Shown here: positions 28,804 to 40,166 of the stretch, in pieces
Position numbering within the stretch: the stretch's first letter is position 1
Layout: the number at the start of each line of letters is the position of its first letter
Notes under the pieces: model-generated
Told to the model about the DNA's origin: nothing
What the model saw: the letters and a program-made list of their open reading frames with translations, nothing else
The model's database searches: none
Translations under genes and position numbers: made by a program
Assembly (NCBI GenBank): GCA_024663395.1
Contig: JANFAH010000002.1
Coordinates: forward strand, 434,001 to 498,000
Direction: 5' to 3'
DNA from: Pisolithus tinctorius
Taxonomy: Eukaryota > Basidiomycota > Agaricomycetes > Boletales > Pisolithaceae
DNA length: 64,000 nt

Positions 28804-30685
28804 CGCTTCAAGTTTTCAAGTGTGTGTCGTGTAAGATTAGTCGATTTTGTCGTAGCCTTCTGTTGTATGCCATTCCCAGTGTTTGAACAATCCGTAAGCC
28901 GTGTCTAGGTCCAGAAAGTACGCGTGATACTCCAATGATGGTCTGTGTAAGAATTTTTGGTAACATGTATTGACCTCTGAGGGGCAGCTGACATATTGAC
29001 ACATTTGTGCCTGAGATGTCCAAAATCTCCGTGTTTACGCTGGGCAGGCGGATCGCCTGACACCCAGTAGAAGAGTCTACCACACCATCCGGGTTGTGGC
29101 CGTCCGTACGTGCGGAGTTAAGGAGATACCGTACGAGCACGAGACGTTTAGTACCGACCAACGATGACCCGAATCAAAGCCAGCCGATTAAAAGCCACTA
29201 GTCTGGTCCACCGGTCGAGAGAAGACCTCTTCCAGACGATTTCTCACAAGCCCCACGTCCTCTGGAGATATGTTCAACGAAAGGTGATCCCGTCTTTCCT
29301 TCCCAAAGCGCACAGGAACCTCAGATAGCACGAGTCCCGTTTCGTACAACAAGACGAGGGCAAAGAGATCCAGTTGATGCGTGTCTCTCCTGGATATTGG
29401 GTGTGTCACGCTCTGGCGCACGCCCCTTCGAACCTACAGGACACTTTTGAACTTGATCCGGGTTTTGCAGGGGTCAGTGTGGGACGACGCCGGCACCAGA
29501 TATAAAGTTGCAGAGTACTTATGACTTCGCTAGGATAACCGTCAGTGATGCATAATGCGGGCGGAAGTCCTTCTCCATCCTGTAGTATGGCACGGGGTGG
29601 GTTATGGAGTACCTAGTGAGCGAGATCGCGGACTGAGAGGAAAGAGAAGCAAGCCAGTGAGTACCAGCGATTGGCGTCCAGTCATTCAGCAAATCATGGC
29701 TTTTATGGGTCTCGACTCTCATCATGAGTCACAGGACATTTGCCATGGTTCGATGAAACATAAGCGCTTCATCAATTCTTTAGATTTCGTTTGGAGTGCA
29801 TGACAATTCAGTCTTTGCAGGATTTCTCTATCAGCATAGTGCAGAAGGGTTGGCTAGCTGGGGCCAGCGCTCCGCGGGAGCGGATACTTACATTCTTGAT
29901 GAGATATTCCTAGGCTGCGTAAGCGGGTCGGCCTGGTTTGTAGGCGGGTGTTCATTTGAAATCCCTGGCATTGTCATATTGTCAGCCAACGGCTGGATCG
30001 TCTATCGACCTCGGCGCCAACGTCTGCCCCGTCTGGAAAACGATGGGTCTTGTTGACGGACTACATGCCAATCCTCGTCGTGAAATTCGATGACCATTTG
30101 CTGGTAAGCTTATGACGACGAAGTAGGTTATGCGAGCCGTAGCGGTGTAGTGTCACGTCCGAAGGCAGCAAACAACTCTATTTCATGCTACCAATACGTG
30201 TCCACCGTACATCGAAACCAAACCAATTGCCATCCCTCGTCCCGTTCGGAGCTGAGGCGTAGAAGAAATCAGAGTAAAAATTCTGCCTGACCTCTCGCTC
30301 GGCACCTAGGAACAAGAGTTAGCAAGTTAGCAAGTTTTTTTTGCGCTTCCGGATAAAAAGAAACGATCAGAAACAAATGGTATGTCTCGACATTATAGTT
30401 AAGACAGGGATAACTGAAAGATTATAGTATCTCATCTCGCAACACTGCAACTTATTGCATGCCTTAAAAATGTACCAAGACTCACCGTCGTATTCATTAC
30501 CCACGGAACTTCTCGAGAGGTGAGAAATGTTGCTGCCACAGTGGAACACATTTGAGTTCAAGTGTATAGTTGAAGTCGCGTGAAGGACTTTGAATTCTGC
30601 TTTAGGGCCGGTAACATTGTGATGGTTCCGACCCCAAGTACTACTTATACATTCCTTCAGTGAACTCTCGGAGCAAAATGCCGGC
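28804..30685. other. Intergenic region; possible coding remnants on the minus strand
   Basis: Minus-strand text at 29421-29188 (LFALVLLYETGLVLSEVPVRFGK, LSLNISPEDVGLVRNRLEEVF) and at 28950-28850 (YHAYFLDLDTAYGLFKHWEWH) has a protein-like look but lies in different frames with stops between. It could be a small spliced gene or a relic; I recognise no family. The right copy of the diverged repeat lies at 29899-29990. The rest shows nothing I can name. Confidence 0.3.
29899..29990 (+). repeat. Diverged direct repeat flanking the inhibitor gene (right copy)
   Basis: Partner of 26818-26907. The two copies are about 3.08 kb apart in the same orientation, so a tandem segment that included the inhibitor gene may once have been duplicated here. 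Confidence 0.6.
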
Positions 30686-30758
30686 GGTTCAGTGGTCTAA
30701 TGGTTATGATTTCTGTCTCGCACACAGAAGGTTCCCAGTTCGATCCTGGGCTGAACCA
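30686..30758 (+). tRNA. tRNA with anticodon CGC (alanine by anticodon)
   Basis: The 73 bases fold as a cloverleaf: acceptor GGTTCAG pairs with CTGAACC, discriminator A; D arm GGTCTAATGGTTATGAT; anticodon stem TCTGT/ACAGA with loop CTCGCAC; five-base variable loop; T arm CCCAG-TTCGATC-CTGGG. T33 precedes anticodon C34-G35-C36, which reads GCG (Ala). The A box (TGGTCTAATGG) and B box (GGTTCCCAGTTCGATCC-like) are in the RNA, and a run of six T (30760-30765) follows as a Pol III terminator. There is no intron. Position 3:70 is U:A here, not the G:U pair that normally marks alanine tRNAs, so the amino-acid assignment is less certain than the tRNA call. Confidence 0.85.
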
Positions 30759-30912
30759 CTTTTTTCGAACTTCGGAAGGCGCTCTGTAGTAGATACAAAT
30801 TGTAAAGCATCTACTGGCGGCGCTGACAGTTTTATTGGAAGAGTGCCGTGCGTCAGAGCTACGTACCCGGGAACCGACACATTCAGTACCGCTGCGATGC
30901 TCGGAAATCAAT

Positions 30913-32118
30913 CTAATGGTACACGACGCCTTTCATGAGCCACCGCCCAGTCCGTACGGTCCCAACACTCTCGAGAATACCTCCTTGTCCGAACGCTGTG
31001 TGCACCTCAACAATGCCACTCGGATGCTTCATCTTGGTAATCGCTACCCTAGCCGAGGACTTGCTGGATGACGACGCGCGCACATTTTTCCAGGGGACAG
31101 AACCATCGATGTTAGCTGCAACGCCGAGGCATAAACCGAGGGTCATTGGTACTGCCTTGTGTAATACCCCCATGGAAAAAGCATGAACGGATATATCGTA
31201 ATCAGTGGAAGATGGGGGAGAAACGATAGCGATCTTCGGTTGAGCCTGAGAAGTTGGTTCAAGGCCCATCTTGATGGCTGCCTCGGTCCGAATTGATTCA
31301 ATAATTTCTTTTATTTCGTGGTTTCCGTAATCAAGGCTTGGTTGTGGAGGAGTATCGAAGAAGTGGCTGATATCATCATGGGATATGAATACAGAGGGAT
31401 TCGTAGCATCTACAAGTGAAGCAGGAATCTGAGCACCACGGCGGGCACGGATATGAAGTAGGTCAATAGGGTTTCCAGTTGGCAACAGCTTCCCAGTGCG
31501 AGCCCCAGCAGGAGACGGGAATTCAAGAAGGATCCGAGAAGCTTGACCAGGAACACCAGCTATGGAGGCCTGTGGAAGGTCGAGTTTCGGGAAGGTTTGT
31601 CCATTCAAGACCGTGACGGGGAATGTCGTATGTATGCGAGAAGCTGTATTCGTGTTGAACAAGCGTATGGTCGTTCGGCCTGACGACTCCTGCTTGGTAC
31701 ATATGCCTTCTTCTAGAGCAAAGGCCCCAACCATGCTGGAGAGATTCCCGCAGTTACCAGCGTAATCCACAGTAGTGTCGCGGATACCAACTTGGACGAA
31801 TGTGTATTCAGCGTCGATGCCCTGTGCCTTTTGCTCCTCGGAAGCAGAGCCAACAACACATATCTTGGAAAGGCTCGAAATCCCACCACCCATGCCATTG
31901 ATCTGTAGGCCGTTGGCTGTGTCGGGAGATCCCATGATCCGGAGGAAGATGGATCTCCACTCCGACCGATCAGCCGGGAGGTGATCACGGTTCAAAAAGA
32001 TCCCTTTAGATGTACCACCCCGTAGGAATGTGGCAGGAATATAGTTCGGGATGTTAGAAGAGCGCCGTACGAATGTGTAGCCAACCTTGAGAGGGGGCGG
32101 TTGGGCGACTGTCAGCAT
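30913..32118 (-). CDS. prpF: PrpF-family isomerase (methylaconitate / methylitaconate isomerase-like)
   Basis: This is a single 401-codon exon. Family landmarks are in place: PATFLRGGTSKGIFL (residues 29-42), SPDTANGLQINGMGGGISSLSK (64-85), DYAGNCGNLSS with the conserved Cys (118-128), and a second-half repeat ending SVGTVRTGRW. PrpF proteins have a diaminopimelate-epimerase fold and isomerise 2-methylaconitate in propionate (methylcitrate) breakdown or act on related tricarboxylates; which substrate is used here cannot be told. Length is normal for the family. The gene has no introns, unlike its 20-exon neighbour. It is divergent from XRN1 across 261 bases. Confidence 0.85.
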   Translation of the reverse strand: MLTVAQPPPLKVGYTFVRRSSNIPNYIPATFLRGGTSKGIFLNRDHLPADRSEWRSIFLRIMGSPDTANGLQINGMGGGISSLSKICVVGSASEEQKAQGIDAEYTFVQVGIRDTTVDYAGNCGNLSSMVGAFALEEGICTKQESSGRTTIRLFNTNTASRIHTTFPVTVLNGQTFPKLDLPQASIAGVPGQASRILLEFPSPAGARTGKLLPTGNPIDLLHIRARRGAQIPASLVDATNPSVFISHDDISHFFDTPPQPSLDYGNHEIKEIIESIRTEAAIKMGLEPTSQAQPKIAIVSPPSSTDYDISVHAFSMGVLHKAVPMTLGLCLGVAANIDGSVPWKNVRASSSSKSSARVAITKMKHPSGIVEVHTAFGQGGILESVGTVRTGRWLMKGVVYH

Positions 32119-32379
32119 AGTCAGCCCACTGAATTGGTGTCACGCTGATCCCTGTCCGCATTAGCTTGTAATGTACGACTATCCCAGAGTCCAAGGCTGC
32201 TGACCGTTCACCAACGCAGATCACGACGATCTGATTTTGACTTGGCTTTATTTGGTCTGTCATAACACCTGTGCGTGTATCACGTGATGCCTTCATACGG
32301 TGTCAGCCAAGCTGAGCCACAGCAGCCCCAGGCCCATCACACTGCTTGTTGCCCACATACGCTCACCTGAAACTTGAAG
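32119..32379. promoter_or_regulatory. Shared divergent promoter region of prpF and XRN1
   Basis: Only 261 bases separate the two start codons, so both promoters must lie here or within the neighbouring transcripts. It contains ATCACGTGATG near 32280. I see no clear TATA box for either gene. Confidence 0.4.
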
Positions 32380-35300
32380 ATGGGTACGTACTTGCTCGTT
32401 GCACAACACAGATGTAGAGCTGACGTATGAATTTGCCACAGGTATTCCAAAGGTATGCCTTTGCAACAATGGTATCCTGTTGACTCTTATTCATGTCGCC
32501 TTCCAGTTCTTCCGCTATATTTCGTGAGTTCCGAGTCCATTCTCTACTAAGGAATACTCTAAGGACTTTTTAAGTGAGCGTTACCCTTTAACCTCTCAGT
32601 TGATTCAGGAGAATAAGATCCCGGAGTTCGGTGTGTCCTGTGTTCTCCACAGCCGCTAGAGAAACATTGACCTTCTATGCAGACAATCTTTACCTTGACT
32701 TCAATGGCATCATTCACAATTGTGGGCACTATAAATATATCCGTGTGTTGTCCGTAACGCAATGTCATAGGTTCGCATCCGAATGACGAGGATGCACATT
32801 TCCGGATGTCTGAAGAGCAGATATTCACATCTATATTTGCCTACGTTGACCTATTATTTGGCAAGATCAAGCCGAAGAAATTGTTTTTTATGGCTGTGGA
32901 TGGTGTGGCCCCTCGTGCTAAGATGAATCAACAGCGCAGTCGACGTTTTCGTACTGCAAAGGAGGCGAGAGAAGTTCGTGAGATGGCGTTGGCTAAGGGA
33001 CAGAAATTACCTGATGAGAAGGCGTTCGATAGCAATTGTATTACGCCGGGTTGGTATCGGGCGTAACGACTATTTGGTTGTTCACTCACTTTTTTTTCAG
33101 GTACCGAGTTCATGGCGAAACTATCTAACCAGTTGAGGTATTTCATCAATAAGAAGATCACAGAAGACGCAGATTGGAGAGAAGTCGAAGTAGTTCTCTC
33201 AGGTCACGAGGTACCAGGAGAGGGAGAGCACAAGATCATGGAGTACATCCGGTTGTCCCGAGCGCAACCGGACTACAACCCGAATATCCGACATTGCTTA
33301 TACGGACTTGATGCTGACCTTGTCATGCTCGGTCTTCTCAGCCACGACCCGCATTTTTGCCTGCTTCGAGAAGAGGTAAAGTTTGGGCCGGCGGCGAAGA
33401 AGAAGAATGGAAGGTTCGTGATTGACCTGTCTTCGGAAATGGTACAGATTCACGTTGATGATGCCCCCCGTACACAGGCTGGAAGCACAAAACTTCTATT
33501 TATTACACCTTTCTTTAATCCGCGAATACCTCAATCTCGAGTTCCACGACATCGCGCCTGAGCTGCCATTCGGCTATAGCTTAGAGCAAATAATAGATGA
33601 CTTCGTTTTACTTGCCGTATTCGTTGGAAACGATTTTCTGCCCAACCTGCCGGACCTCCATATCCATGAGAACGGCTTGGAACGGTTGTTCGAGGTTTAC
33701 AAGAAGGTTCTTCCTTCGCTTGGTAAGATTCTTAATTCTTCCTCGGTCGCCTTATTCATACTGTTGCACTAGATGGTTATTTGAACGACGGTGGTACGAT
33801 CAACATGAAGAGGCTGCAGCGTGTACTGGACGAGATGGGGGTTTGGGAGCGGGAGGTCTTTGAAAAGGAGTATGCCGATTTGAGTTGGTTCAAAGGCAAG
33901 CAAAGGAAACACGTCAAAGAAATGGAGGTGGAGAGCAAGCAGTCAAAATTGGGTTTGTGTTGTATTACCACTAAACGATAACCGCCTAATCTTCCTATAT
34001 TCCCGCAGTTTTGACGAGGACTCAGCGCAAGATTTTTGATGAAGTGAAGGAGTTCGTCCTCAGCAACAGAGGGAGTCGTTCTATTAACCCTTTAACCATG
34101 CCCAACACTTTCCCCGCTCGAGATCGCAAATTCATCAGCAAGCTTAGCGAAGACCTTCACCTTTTAACCTCTTGGGACGAATACGACGACGACGATCAGA
34201 ATCTTATCATTTTGCGGCTGCCTGACACGTTGCGGGAGCCAATACCCGACGTCGATGATGAAGAGATCGGCGTAGAGGATAAAGAGGGCGAAGGAGAATG
34301 GGAGGATGTTCCTGAAGAGGAGGATGAAGAAGCACTCTTAGCTGTGGACCGAGTACTAGCTAAGTACGAGAAAGCCGACGTCGCGGACGGTGATGAAGGT
34401 GGAAGTTTCGACAACCGATACGAAGCTTCAATACAAGAGAAGTTGACCGAGTGGAAGCGGAATTATTACAGGGTAAGCGGTGGGCTTCTGTGTATATTTT
34501 GCCTTTATATCGAGAGTTTTAGGATAAACTCGGCATTTCGTACGATGATGCGGAAGAGATGGGAGCTTTAGTTCGCCGGTATGTGGAGGGTCTTCAATGG
34601 GTTATGCATTACTATTATGGTGGAGTTGCATCGTGGGGTTGGTTTTACGACTACCACTATGCGCCCCGTATTTCCGGTAATTTCCCACCGGGCCTTCACT
34701 GCGTTCGTTATTGATGACTATCGGTTGCAGACTTGCGAAGCGTCGAAGACATGTCATTCCACTTCGAACTTGGTACACCTTTCCGACCGTTTGAACAGCT
34801 GATGGGCGTCCTACCAGCTGCAAGCAGAGATCTTATTCCTCTGGCTTATCGGGTTGGTTTTTGGTTTCTTTCTTAATTTTGCGCCAACTAAGAGCCGTCC
34901 AAAGGACCTCATGGATGATCCGTATTCGCCGATATTTGACTTTTACCCCGCCGAGTTCGAGACAGACCTGAATGGGAAGAAGCAAGAGTGGGAAGCGATC
35001 GTCAAGATTCCATTCATTGATCAGAACCGACTTTTAAGAGCAATGTCATGTACCGCTCACGTCCTTTCCACTTTCTTTTTGGCGCTTATGATGATGTTCT
35101 AGCACGTGAGCACCGGTTGACCGACGAAGAACGTCAGCGCAACCAGTTTGGCACAAGTACAAGATTTGTTTTCAAGCCAGGCGAGCCGACTGTGTACCCG
35201 TCCTCACTCCCCCACTTCTTCCCTCCTATATATCGCTGCACTTGCAAGATGGAACCTTTCGATCTTCCTACTTTGGATGGATTGCACCTAGTACCTGGGC

Positions 35301-37769
35301 TTCGTGAAGGCGTTGCCCTCGGTACAAAGGCGCTTGCTGGGTTCCCATCGCTCGAGACTTTGCCCCATACTGGCCAGATTGGTTTTCACGGGGTTAACGT
35401 TCACGGAACGGAGAGTCGCAACAAGTCTGTCATCTTACACATCGAGAATCCGCACGAAGACCGCAAAATCGAGGAGATCGCAAAAGAGATGGTTGGTAAA
35501 CGAACATTTGTTGGCTGGCCATTCTTGCGTGAGGGCCTTGTGGAGGCGGTGTCGGATTCCATGTTCAAGTACGAACAGATGGTCGTTGTGCCAGGCTCTG
35601 CTCCCCGCATTGTTGCAAACCCGCACTCTGCGCCCCAGGGACTAAGTCATTGGAAGTCAAAAGCGAAGCAAATTCAGCACGTGTACTCCAAGAGAGGCGG
35701 TGTCATCACGGGAGACGTGAATGTCCTCGTACACGTCAGACCGCTAAAAGGTTGGTCCTGTCCGCTAAAGTGGATGTTTCTTTGACATCACTTTCTAGGG
35801 ATGAAGCGGTTGGATAACGGCTCGTTTAAAAAGGACTACGAAGGACCAGAAAACGAGATCGAGCAAGCGGTACAGATGGTCATATCGGAAGTTCACTCAG
35901 AAGATCCGCGTTTTCTAGAAACGGAACCGGTGTCGCTAGCAGAGGAATTCCCGGAAGGATGCAAGATTTTCTTCCTTGGTGAGCATGCGTACGGTGTTGC
36001 AGCCCAGGTGGCGAAAACGGTAGAGGACACTCTATCCGTTATTCTAGCGGTGCGTCCCTGTTGGTCAAGTCTGTGATTTAGCTCACTAATTCTGTAGTTC
36101 TTCCCATCCGACAAGCAAGAAAATGAGAAGTTCAAGGCGATTGTCGAAGATCGTGTCTCGCATCGGTATTATCCATCTTACAAAGCGGCAGCCAAGCTCG
36201 ATATTTCTGGTCGAGCGCTGGCGAGGGTGACCTCAAGTTTCATGGTTCTAACGTCTGACTCTTCGAAAGAAAACCTGGGTTTGAGTCTTAAGTTTGATGC
36301 CAAAAGCTTGAAGGTCATTGATTACTCACGCAAGAATGGTCGTCACTGGGAATTTAGTGAGAAAGCGATCGATTTGATTCGTGAATACAAGGTAAGTTTA
36401 TGAATTACACTGTTGTTGAAGAATTACTCATTCTCGCAGACGAAATTCCCCGAAGTATTCGAGGTGCTGGACGACGATACGGATGGTCGGTAGAGTGACA
36501 ACTCTGCATAACGCAAGCTAATAAATTTTCTATTCAAATAGATATGGCACGAGCATCTGATATTTTCAGCGAGAACGCTGATGCGGGCGTACGCCAGGTG
36601 AAGACATGGCTCAAATCTAAAGGAGTCCGCGACTTTGAACCGGTTTCGCTGTACTCCGACCAACTTACCAAAGAGACCGTGAAAGAAATCGAAACCTTTG
36701 CTGACAGTGTCAACAAAAAGCGGTCTCATTCTGCCATTAGAAAAGCCATGGTCAAGGGAATCCCTCGGCACGCGGTCCTCAAACCTTCTCATGCCATCTA
36801 TCGCTTGCAAAATCAGCATTTTGAGCTTGGAGACAGGGTCACGATGGTCCAGGACTCGGGAGGCGTACCCCTGGCTGCCAAAGGGGTCGTAATCGGGATC
36901 AATGCAAAGACAATGGATGTCGCTTGGGACGTTCCGTTCATATCAGGTGTAACGTTAGGTGATAGGTAAAGTTTTCCATTGGGGTCCTTCTCTAGAATTA
37001 GAACTGAAACCTCATCTAGGTGTTCACAATATCGCGGGTCTACGGTTCCGTTCACTTCATGCTTGAATTTGACTAATCCCCAATTCGTCGCGTCCACACA
37101 TCCCAAGTCAGAACCGCCGCCCCCTCCCACTATACCGTTCCGTCCTCGCCCCGGGACATACCCTGCTATTCGACCACCCCCTGGTCAAGCTGGTGCTTCT
37201 GGCTTCCGCCCTGCACCACCACCTTCTCAACGGTGAGTTGTCTCTTTTAGTCCAGGTGCTTATCTCTCTAAAACCGGCGAAATAGACACACCACCCCTGT
37301 CGCAATCATGACGAATCCCAACAGAGCTCGAAATGGAGTTGTCAATGGTCGCAGTCAGCCAGATGCTAACAATGCCCAGTCGAATGAACATTTTGCGCCT
37401 CCCTATAATCATCGCGTACCCTCACAGGGACCTCGTACGAGTGCAAACGGAAACAATTACCATTCTCCGTTCCACGGCCAGCGTCCCCCACCTTCCCGTT
37501 CTCCCGTCGACCGGTTTGCATCTGGTCACACGACAGTAAGACAGGTCTCCGTTGACAAACCGAGCCTACCAAGCCAACCCGGTAATCATCACCCATTACG
37601 TGGGAGCGCACACGGACACGGTTCAACTGGTTACCCTCATTCTCCTAGAGGGATGTTCACCCATAGAGGAGGTAGAGGAGGTCCGTCGTCATACGATCGC
37701 GGGCGTGGCAGGGGATTCAGAGGACGAGGTCGTGGTGGACCATACGTACCGCCTGTGCGGTCCTCGTAA
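32380..37769 (+). CDS. xrn1: 5'-3' exoribonuclease Xrn1
   Basis: Twenty exons join to 1466 codons, close to the yeast protein (about 1530). Exon bounds: 32380-32383, 32442-32452, 32507-32523, 32575-32630, 32683-32721, 32771-33049, 33101-33413, 33478-33722, 33773-33952, 34009-34472, 34523-34676, 34731-34852, 34893-35049, 35103-35750, 35799-36049, 36098-36391, 36440-36485, 36542-36965, 37020-37232, 37286-37769. The spliced start is MGIPKFFRYISERYPL, with [64 protein letters not shown] and [14 protein letters not shown] carrying the acidic metal ligands of the 5' nuclease. The Xrn1-specific middle ([55 protein letters not shown]) separates it from nuclear Rat1. The C terminus is disordered, Pro-rich, ending in RGG-type repeats. 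It degrades decapped mRNA in the cytoplasm. The intron at 33414-33477 and the donor at 36486 are the least certain. Confidence 0.93.
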
Positions 37770-37954
37770 GGAGCAATGCTGTTGAATTTTCTGGTATGTC
37801 CCTATCTGTAGGTTTCCGTGTTTCCGTATGTACTCCCGTACCGGGTATTGGTATCTTAGTTGCTAAGCTGGTTACAGTAAACACAATTATGTGCTTTGTA
37901 AGTAGTGTTATGTAGTGGCTGTCTGTCAAACCGGCAGGTGCTCTCCGAAGTTGT

Positions 37955-39171
37955 TCAAAGGTCCATTAGCCACTTGCAGCCCTGCCAGACTGCGAAACTT
38001 ATCCCGTTCATTGGGATAATTTTCAAATAGCCTACACTTAGCCCAACATAGAACCCTCTTACCCCAGCAGAGGCATATATCGCCCTGATTGTCTCTCCCC
38101 ATCCAAGCCAGCGATCCGGGCGCGTGATGCCGCCGACTTGCATACGACGTCGTGTCACTTCAAGTGGATAAGATACGGTCTGGGCGATTGCACCCGATAT
38201 AGCGCCGATGGCAAGATTAGCTAGAATACCAGGTCGTATGGAGGTGTCATCTCGGACAGGGTAAAAGTGAGCGCGGAGAAAGTCCCATGTCAAAAATGCA
38301 GTGCCAGCGTAAGGGATCATGCCGACCATGGTGACAGTAAAGCCGCGGTAGAACTTAAGGATCGGAAAGCGGTGAAATATATGCGCTGAACCGGCTGTTG
38401 ATGCGGCACAAGTCTGTGACACAGCACCTTCCCGATAGATGTCGGTCATGGCGCGGAAGAAGGAAGGACGGGCCCGTGCCGGCTGGTCTGTAACGCGACT
38501 GTGAAAAGCCATGCGGACTCTAATCAACTCTAACGGGTATGTGAACGTGACGGAGGTCATTCCTTGCGAGGTATGTTCAGACCTACAAGAAAGTCACTGC
38601 CTGAAAAGAATATATGTACCTGCGAGTGCTCCAGCCGTGAATCGTCGCAAATTGGTCTCTTGTTCTTTACTCGGAATCAAGACCTTGAAAAAGCGTTCTA
38701 AGAACGGGAAACCTCCATGGACCAAAGGTACTCACCGCACGCCACTGGTCGTAAGCCATGAACTTGATACCTGCATAGGGAAATATACGGAGAAGAGTTG
38801 CCGAATGTCCTTGCAAAAGTCCTCGAGTGCCTGCATCTCTATATATTGCGAGACCAGCTCTGAATGCACCTGTCCACGATCCTTTTGACGGGGGGGTATG
38901 AGCAAGGATGCGGCGAACGTGGAGTTAAGGCTACACAGACCAGCATACTTCTGAAAATCGGGATTGGAGGCTTGAAAAAGGATTTTTACTCTGTCAAGTG
39001 GTGCTACCGCTGTCTTTGCCTGTGAGAACGATATTAAAGATCATCAGACGCGCGAGGATGAGGGCTGGTAATAAGACATACGACACATCCTGCGAGTCCA
39101 CCGGCAAGTCCAGATCGAATTGCATACCCAAGGCTGTGCTTGTCTCGCTGACCAGAGACAGTCGTACTCAT
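37955..39171 (-). CDS. leu5: Mitochondrial carrier of the Leu5 / coenzyme A transporter type
   Basis: Five exons (39171-39082, 39019-38941, 38881-38736, 38683-38620, 38562-37955) give 328 codons. Three carrier repeats are visible: [51 protein letters not shown], and [23 protein letters not shown], each with PxD/E-x2-K/R. The text [30 protein letters not shown] (here [25 protein letters not shown]), IPSKEQET and [24 protein letters not shown] matches yeast Leu5 and human SLC25A42/A16, which bring CoA or its precursor into mitochondria. I start at MSTTVSGQ; an in-frame ATG at 39354 would add 61 poorly carrier-like residues. It converges on XRN1 with 185 bases between stops. Confidence 0.88.
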
Positions 39172-39906
39172 TAATAACTTGGTGTTCACCTGAACGCTTG
39201 CATGTGAAGGCCCAGAGTTAGAGAGACGTTCAGCGGACGGGTCAACTCCACCGCGCCGGGTCTTGTGAGCCTGCAGTCTAATCACACGCCCGAAGGCGGG
39301 CCGATCACGTGCAGAGTCCAGACTACACGCCGAGTTCCGGCTGAACACGAACAAACCTTCGAGGATCTTTGGGTTCTTTTGGACACACTCGAGTTTGGTT
39401 TCGTGATTGGAATGGCTGTGATAATATCATACTCATTTCCCTACTAGGACTGTGCCAACGCATCTGTGCGTTACACAGCTTGCCGTGCCCCATTGGACCA
39501 CGGCAACCCTCCATTGGACCTTACTGACGATCATCTCAGGCCCCAGGTTAACCTACCCACCTATTCTGTCAAAGGCCTCACATCAAGGCTGAGTGTGCTG
39601 TGTTACCGTCGGTAAGTATGCTGATGCGAATCCGGCGGCTATGCACGCCTCCGACAGGTCCACCTTGTGTGTTACAGCCATACCAGCAATGGCACTGTGA
39701 CATTTTGATACGTGCGGGAGGATTTTCTTGTCCATCTCTGCGATACCAACGATCAATTATCATCGACCAATGGTAGTGAGCCAAAATGCTGTGACTTGGG
39801 TGTGGATGGTAGTTGCTATCTCAGTCTGGCTGTACTGCCATGACGTCTCGTTGATGGTATTTGATGGCAACTCATATCGGGCAATAAGCTGGTTACACAC
39901 CAGAGG
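39172..39906. other. Intergenic region between carrier and secreted repeat protein
   Basis: About 730 bases with no supported gene. It must hold the carrier promoter on the minus strand; TCACGTG occurs near 39305. The ORFs here are short and overlap in all frames. Confidence 0.4.
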
Positions 39907-39914
39907 TATATAAA
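39907..39914 (+). promoter_or_regulatory. TATA box upstream of the secreted repeat protein
   Basis: TATATAAA lies 253 bases before the ATG at 40167, followed by a pyrimidine-rich leader (CGTTTCCCCAGCCCCCGTTCC). The distance implies a leader of roughly 220 bases. The strength of the box suits a highly expressed secreted protein, but this is inference. Confidence 0.5.
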
Positions 39915-40166
39915 GGTGAGGACAAGTACCTACGTTTCCCCAGCCCCCGTTCCATTTCGTTCGGCTCAAAGGCACTGGTTGCCTAGTAAGTTCCCTTTTA
40001 ATATGCCAACGTCCTTCACTGAGCATCATATAGCTTTTCTTCCGTGTTCTTCATCCAATCACTTTCAGCAGCTCCTTGACGGACTGTTCAACGTTCCGAC
40101 TCAATCGCTCCCTGATTGTACACAAGTTATCCTATTCATTCCTTCGTTACTCTCTTACCATTCACG

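Noticed and set aside
28808..29161. 117-codon minus ORF
   Set aside because: More protein-like text nearby is in a different frame; no family, no splice model that I could make consistent.
39172..39354. 61-residue N-terminal extension of the Leu5-type carrier
   Set aside because: The extra residues are rich in Arg/Ser and unlike carrier N termini; the ATG at 39171 sits just before the first carrier repeat.
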